Source: Acidobacteriota bacterium (GTDB taxonomy: Bacteria > Acidobacteriota > Terriglobia > Terriglobales > Acidobacteriaceae). From it: a stretch of 8,595 nucleotides of DNA. Position numbers and translations under genes: made by a program. The notes below the pieces were generated by a model, which ran no database searches, had not been told where the DNA came from, and saw only the letters and a program-made list of their open reading frames with translations. Positions 5,514 to 8,595 of the stretch are shown here, in pieces. Every line of letters begins with the position of its first letter. Within the stretch, counting starts at the first letter, position 1. The stretch covers positions 1-8,595 of the forward strand of contig JAJZDO010000871.1 in the NCBI GenBank assembly GCA_021805955.1, in the 5' to 3' direction.

Positions 5514-8500
5514 ATGGAAGTGACATTTTCAGCGTCGATGTTAAATTCTCGTAAAGTGATGCTCGGTATGATTCTGCTGATAGTTTTTAGCTCCACTGTT
5601 CTTGCACAGACATCCACGGGCGGGATTTCCATCACCGTGTCCGACCCGATGAATGCTGTGGTGGCCGGCGCAACCGTTTTCATCAAGGGATCTGCTACAG
5701 GTAATGTCGTCCGCACGTTGCAGACCGATGGGGCAGGCCTGGCGACCGCTCCTCTTTTGTTACCGGGTAACTACGACATAACGGTCTCGGCAGCCGGATT
5801 CCAGCAACTCACGCGGGCCCAAATTCCAGTGAATGTCGGGCAGATAACAGATCTACGCATTCACCTGATGACCGGGAGCAGTCAGCAATCCGTGACTGTG
5901 ACAGGTGCCGCGCCTCTGATTCAAGACACGACCTCAACTGTGTCACAGGTAATTACGTCCCAACAAATGCTCCAGGTGCCATTGAACGGGAGGAGTTATC
6001 TAACGGTAGCAAACCTGGCGCCGGGGGCGGTTCCTACCGTCGGGGGTAAGGATAACTCTTTCAACGCGTACGGCCAGACAGGTCTACAGAATGCGTTTTT
6101 GCTGGATGGAGCGCGGAATGTCAACTATATCCGGGGTACAGATAACGCTCAGCGCGATATGATTCGTCCGCCTCTGGACGCGCTCTCAGAGTTTACGGTC
6201 GAAACAAGCAACTACTCGGCAGTATACGGCGCTTCAGCGGGCGCGGTGGTAAACGCGATCACCAAAAGCGGCACCAATAACATTCACGGATCCGCATACG
6301 AGTTCGTGCAAAATGATCAGGCGAACGCCGCAAACTTCTTCGCACTGCACGGCGTGAAACCGCTGCTGGTGCAAAATCAATGGGGCGGATCGCTTGGAGG
6401 ACCGATTAAAAAAGACCGCGCGTGGATCTTCGTCGCCGACGAACAGCTAGATAACCACACTGACTTCATCAGCCAATCCACTGTGCCATCCTTAGCAAAT
6501 CGAGCTGGGAATTTCGGGGCAACGCCGATCTACAATCCATTTACAACGACACGTCAAGGAACAGGATATGTGCGCTCTCTTTTCCCGAACAATACGATCC
6601 CCGCTTCCGATTTCAGTCCGATCACATCTCAACTGCTCGATGGCTATCCAGCGCCGAACGTGCCCGGATCCCAGACCTTATATTCGGATAGTTCGCCAAC
6701 AATTTCCAGCAGCGAAAATGGCGTAGTACGGGGCGATGTTCAAATCACGCGCAATGATTCGATGTTCGCGCGCTATTCAGTAGAATGGCAGTCGACGCTG
6801 GCAGACGCAGCGCTTCCGTTGCCGACCGAGACTCCGGTCGAGCGCACTATCAAAGATTATGGTGTTGGGTACGGATATACCCACGTTTTCAGCGCAACTT
6901 CGATCAACGAGGCGCGCTTCGCTTGGACCAGCATCTATCTGCACTCCGATGCAACGCAAGCGCGCAACCCCATTATTCCCGGATCTCTTAGTACTGGAAT
7001 TGATAGCAGCATCCCGCAATTTAACATCTCAGGATATGCGCAGATTGGCGCTCAAGCCAGCTGCTGCACCAATTCCCCGCTTACAAAAACTGCGGGAGTA
7101 TGGGATTTTTCCGACAATTTCTCGAAGATGTTGGGCAAGCATTCTCTGCAAATGGGCGGCGAGATGATGCTGTTGCGGGACCACACCGACGCGGCGCTGG
7201 CCGGGCGCGGAAGCTTCGGATTCACGGGAGTATTTACGCAGAATCCTCAGAATCGTTCGCACACAGGCAGTTCAGTGGCGGACTTCCTCCTAGGTACAGC
7301 AAACACGGCGGATGTCGGAACGATAGCGGTCGCAAATGATCGAGGATGGTATGCCGGCGGCTATTTTCAGGATGATTGGACGGTGAGCAGATCGCTGACC
7401 TTGAATCTGGGTATGCGATACGATTATGTTTCGCCATATACCGAGCTTAACAACCGGATGGCTAACTTGATCCTCGATCCCGGCGATCCGCTTTACGGTG
7501 ACTTTATCCTCGCGGGCGATCCGAGAAGACCGCGCTCGCTCGTCACAACAAGCACGTTGGATTTTGGTCCGCGCGTGGGATTTGCATATCTTGTTCCAAG
7601 GATAAAAGATTTTGTGGTCCGCGGCGCGTTCGGGATCTTCTACGCGCAGGACGAGGGTACCGGAGTGAACCAGCGCATGGACGACAACCCACCATTTTTC
7701 GGCTATGGCGCTCAATCCATTATAAGCGATGAAGTGAATCCATCCACCGGCTTTGAAGTGCTTCCAAGCGCCTCCTTTACGCCGTTACCGCCTATCAACC
7801 CAAGCGAATTCAAGCTCAACCCGTCATCTACTGCGACTTTGCAAAGCTGGGCCGACCACATGACGACGTCCTATGTCCAGGAATGGAATCTGGCTCTTGA
7901 AAAGCAGTTGCCCTGGAGGATGGCCTGGACCACAACCTATGTGGGGAGCACGGGCGTCCACATACATAGTCAACAGACGCAAGCGAACCAACCTCTTGTA
8001 CCTGGACCGGGGTCTCCGACTGCGAGACGCCCGCTGGCGGCTTATACGGTGGCAAGAGTCATGCGGACGTCGCCGTGGGCAACGAGCCACTATGAAGGCC
8101 TGTCGATGGAATTGCAGCAAAATTTGCAATCGGGTGTCTCGTTTCTGGCGGCATTTACGTATGGGCGCGAAATCGATTATGGGGGCGTGGATTGTTTAGG
8201 CGCTACCGGATGCGGAGGCGGCGGAGATAACCCGCAAAACAACTATGACTTAGCTGCGCAACGAGGACCAGGAGACAACGACGTGCAAGCACGATTCAGT
8301 TTGGGCGGGGAGTGGGCATTACCCTTGGGACAGGGCAGGGCGTACTTGGGGACGGGCTGGGAATCCGCGGTAGTCGGAGGATGGGCGCTAGCGGCAATCT
8401 ATCAGGACTCAACAGGCGTACCCTTCACATCTGTTCTTTCTTTCGATAACGTCAATGATGGAACGACCTCAAGGCCAAACCGAGTTTGCAATGGCAATCT

Positions 8501-8595
8501 CTCGCATTCGCAAGCGAAGCCGAGCCATTGGTTTGATACATCCTGCTTTGTTGTACCGCCTCAATATCAGTTTGGAAATTCTGGACGCAATGTGC
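5514..8595 (+). CDS. Oar-like TonB-dependent outer-membrane receptor with carboxypeptidase-regulatory domain (3' end cut by window)
   Basis: This is an outer-membrane beta-barrel transporter that takes up a large or scarce substrate using energy from TonB-ExbB-ExbD. The frame is open from ATG 5514 to the window end (1027 residues, no stop). A signal peptide covers residues 1-31 (cleavage VLA/Q). A carboxypeptidase-regulatory (Cna-B-like) domain follows at about 36-118 (ISITVSDPMNAVVAGATV, then GNYDITVSAAGF). The plug domain starts near 125 and contains VPLNGRSYLTVANLAPG (155-171) and SNYSAVYGASAGAVVNAITKSGTN. The rest is barrel, with strand-like motifs such as GGYFQDDWTVSRSLTLNLGMRYDY and FGPRVGFAY. 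It ends at FGNSGRNV, a segment usually near the C-terminal part, so probably only the last barrel strands are missing. The substrate cannot be read from sequence; in related systems it is often a glycan or peptide. A GGAG site and a TTGACA box lie upstream. The class is certain. Confidence 0.93.
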   Translation, partial: MEVTFSASMLNSRKVMLGMILLIVFSSTVLAQTSTGGISITVSDPMNAVVAGATVFIKGSATGNVVRTLQTDGAGLATAPLLLPGNYDITVSAAGFQQLTRAQIPVNVGQITDLRIHLMTGSSQQSVTVTGAAPLIQDTTSTVSQVITSQQMLQVPLNGRSYLTVANLAPGAVPTVGGKDNSFNAYGQTGLQNAFLLDGARNVNYIRGTDNAQRDMIRPPLDALSEFTVETSNYSAVYGASAGAVVNAITKSGTNNIHGSAYEFVQNDQANAANFFALHGVKPLLVQNQWGGSLGGPIKKDRAWIFVADEQLDNHTDFISQSTVPSLANRAGNFGATPIYNPFTTTRQGTGYVRSLFPNNTIPASDFSPITSQLLDGYPAPNVPGSQTLYSDSSPTISSSENGVVRGDVQITRNDSMFARYSVEWQSTLADAALPLPTETPVERTIKDYGVGYGYTHVFSATSINEARFAWTSIYLHSDATQARNPIIPGSLSTGIDSSIPQFNISGYAQIGAQASCCTNSPLTKTAGVWDFSDNFSKMLGKHSLQMGGEMMLLRDHTDAALAGRGSFGFTGVFTQNPQNRSHTGSSVADFLLGTANTADVGTIAVANDRGWYAGGYFQDDWTVSRSLTLNLGMRYDYVSPYTELNNRMANLILDPGDPLYGDFILAGDPRRPRSLVTTSTLDFGPRVGFAYLVPRIKDFVVRGAFGIFYAQDEGTGVNQRMDDNPPFFGYGAQSIISDEVNPSTGFEVLPSASFTPLPPINPSEFKLNPSSTATLQSWADHMTTSYVQEWNLALEKQLPWRMAWTTTYVGSTGVHIHSQQTQANQPLVPGPGSPTARRPLAAYTVARVMRTSPWATSHYEGLSMELQQNLQSGVSFLAAFTYGREIDYGGVDCLGATGCGGGGDNPQNNYDLAAQRGPGDNDVQARFSLGGEWALPLGQGRAYLGTGWESAVVGGWALAAIYQDSTGVPFTSVLSFDNVNDGTTSRPNRVCNGNLSHSQAKPSHWFDTSCFVVPPQYQFGNSGRNV

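Overview
The window looks like a fragment of an Acidobacteriota (Terriglobia-type) chromosome. The main evidence is the gene on the right. It is a very long TonB-dependent receptor of the Oar-like type, with an N-terminal carboxypeptidase-regulatory (Cna-B-like) domain, a plug and a large barrel. Such receptors occur in large families in Acidobacteriota. The other genes fit a Gram-negative polymer degrader: a secreted family M61 metallopeptidase and a secreted GH2 beta-glucuronidase-type glycosidase. The assignment rests on recognising gene families, not on a phylogeny.

Layout: (1) 28-1006 (+) is the C-terminal part of the single-strand DNA exonuclease RecJ. It lacks the catalytic DHH half and probably carries a frameshift in a T5 run. 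(2) 1041-2876 (-) is a secreted GH2 glycosidase, convergent with the recJ fragment. (3) 2970-4877 (-) is a secreted M61 peptidase with a C-terminal PDZ-like domain. A GC-rich hairpin with a short T tract separates it from GH2. (4) 4878-5513 has no convincing protein gene. It holds a tRNA 3' half (anticodon loop to CCA, minus strand) that looks like an attachment-site remnant, a structured stretch partly resembling a cobalamin riboswitch, and a TTGACA promoter candidate. (5) 5514 to the right edge (+) is the TonB-dependent receptor, cut by the end of the window.

Two features suggest that the region has been rearranged. First, an exact 27-bp inverted repeat joins base 1-27 to 2953-2979. The second copy is the stop codon and 3' flank of the M61 gene, and the first copy ends exactly where recJ similarity begins. 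This is either a recombination breakpoint or an assembly join. Second, the tRNA half-copy suggests an integration event. By the usual polarity of such sites, the receptor side (higher coordinates) would be the inserted DNA and the peptidase/glycosidase side the old chromosome.

Functionally, the peptidase and glycosidase probably act in the periplasm or outside the cell, and the receptor would import a substrate across the outer membrane. Nothing in the window proves that they share a substrate. I found no defence system, CRISPR array, complete transposon or clearly new multi-gene system.
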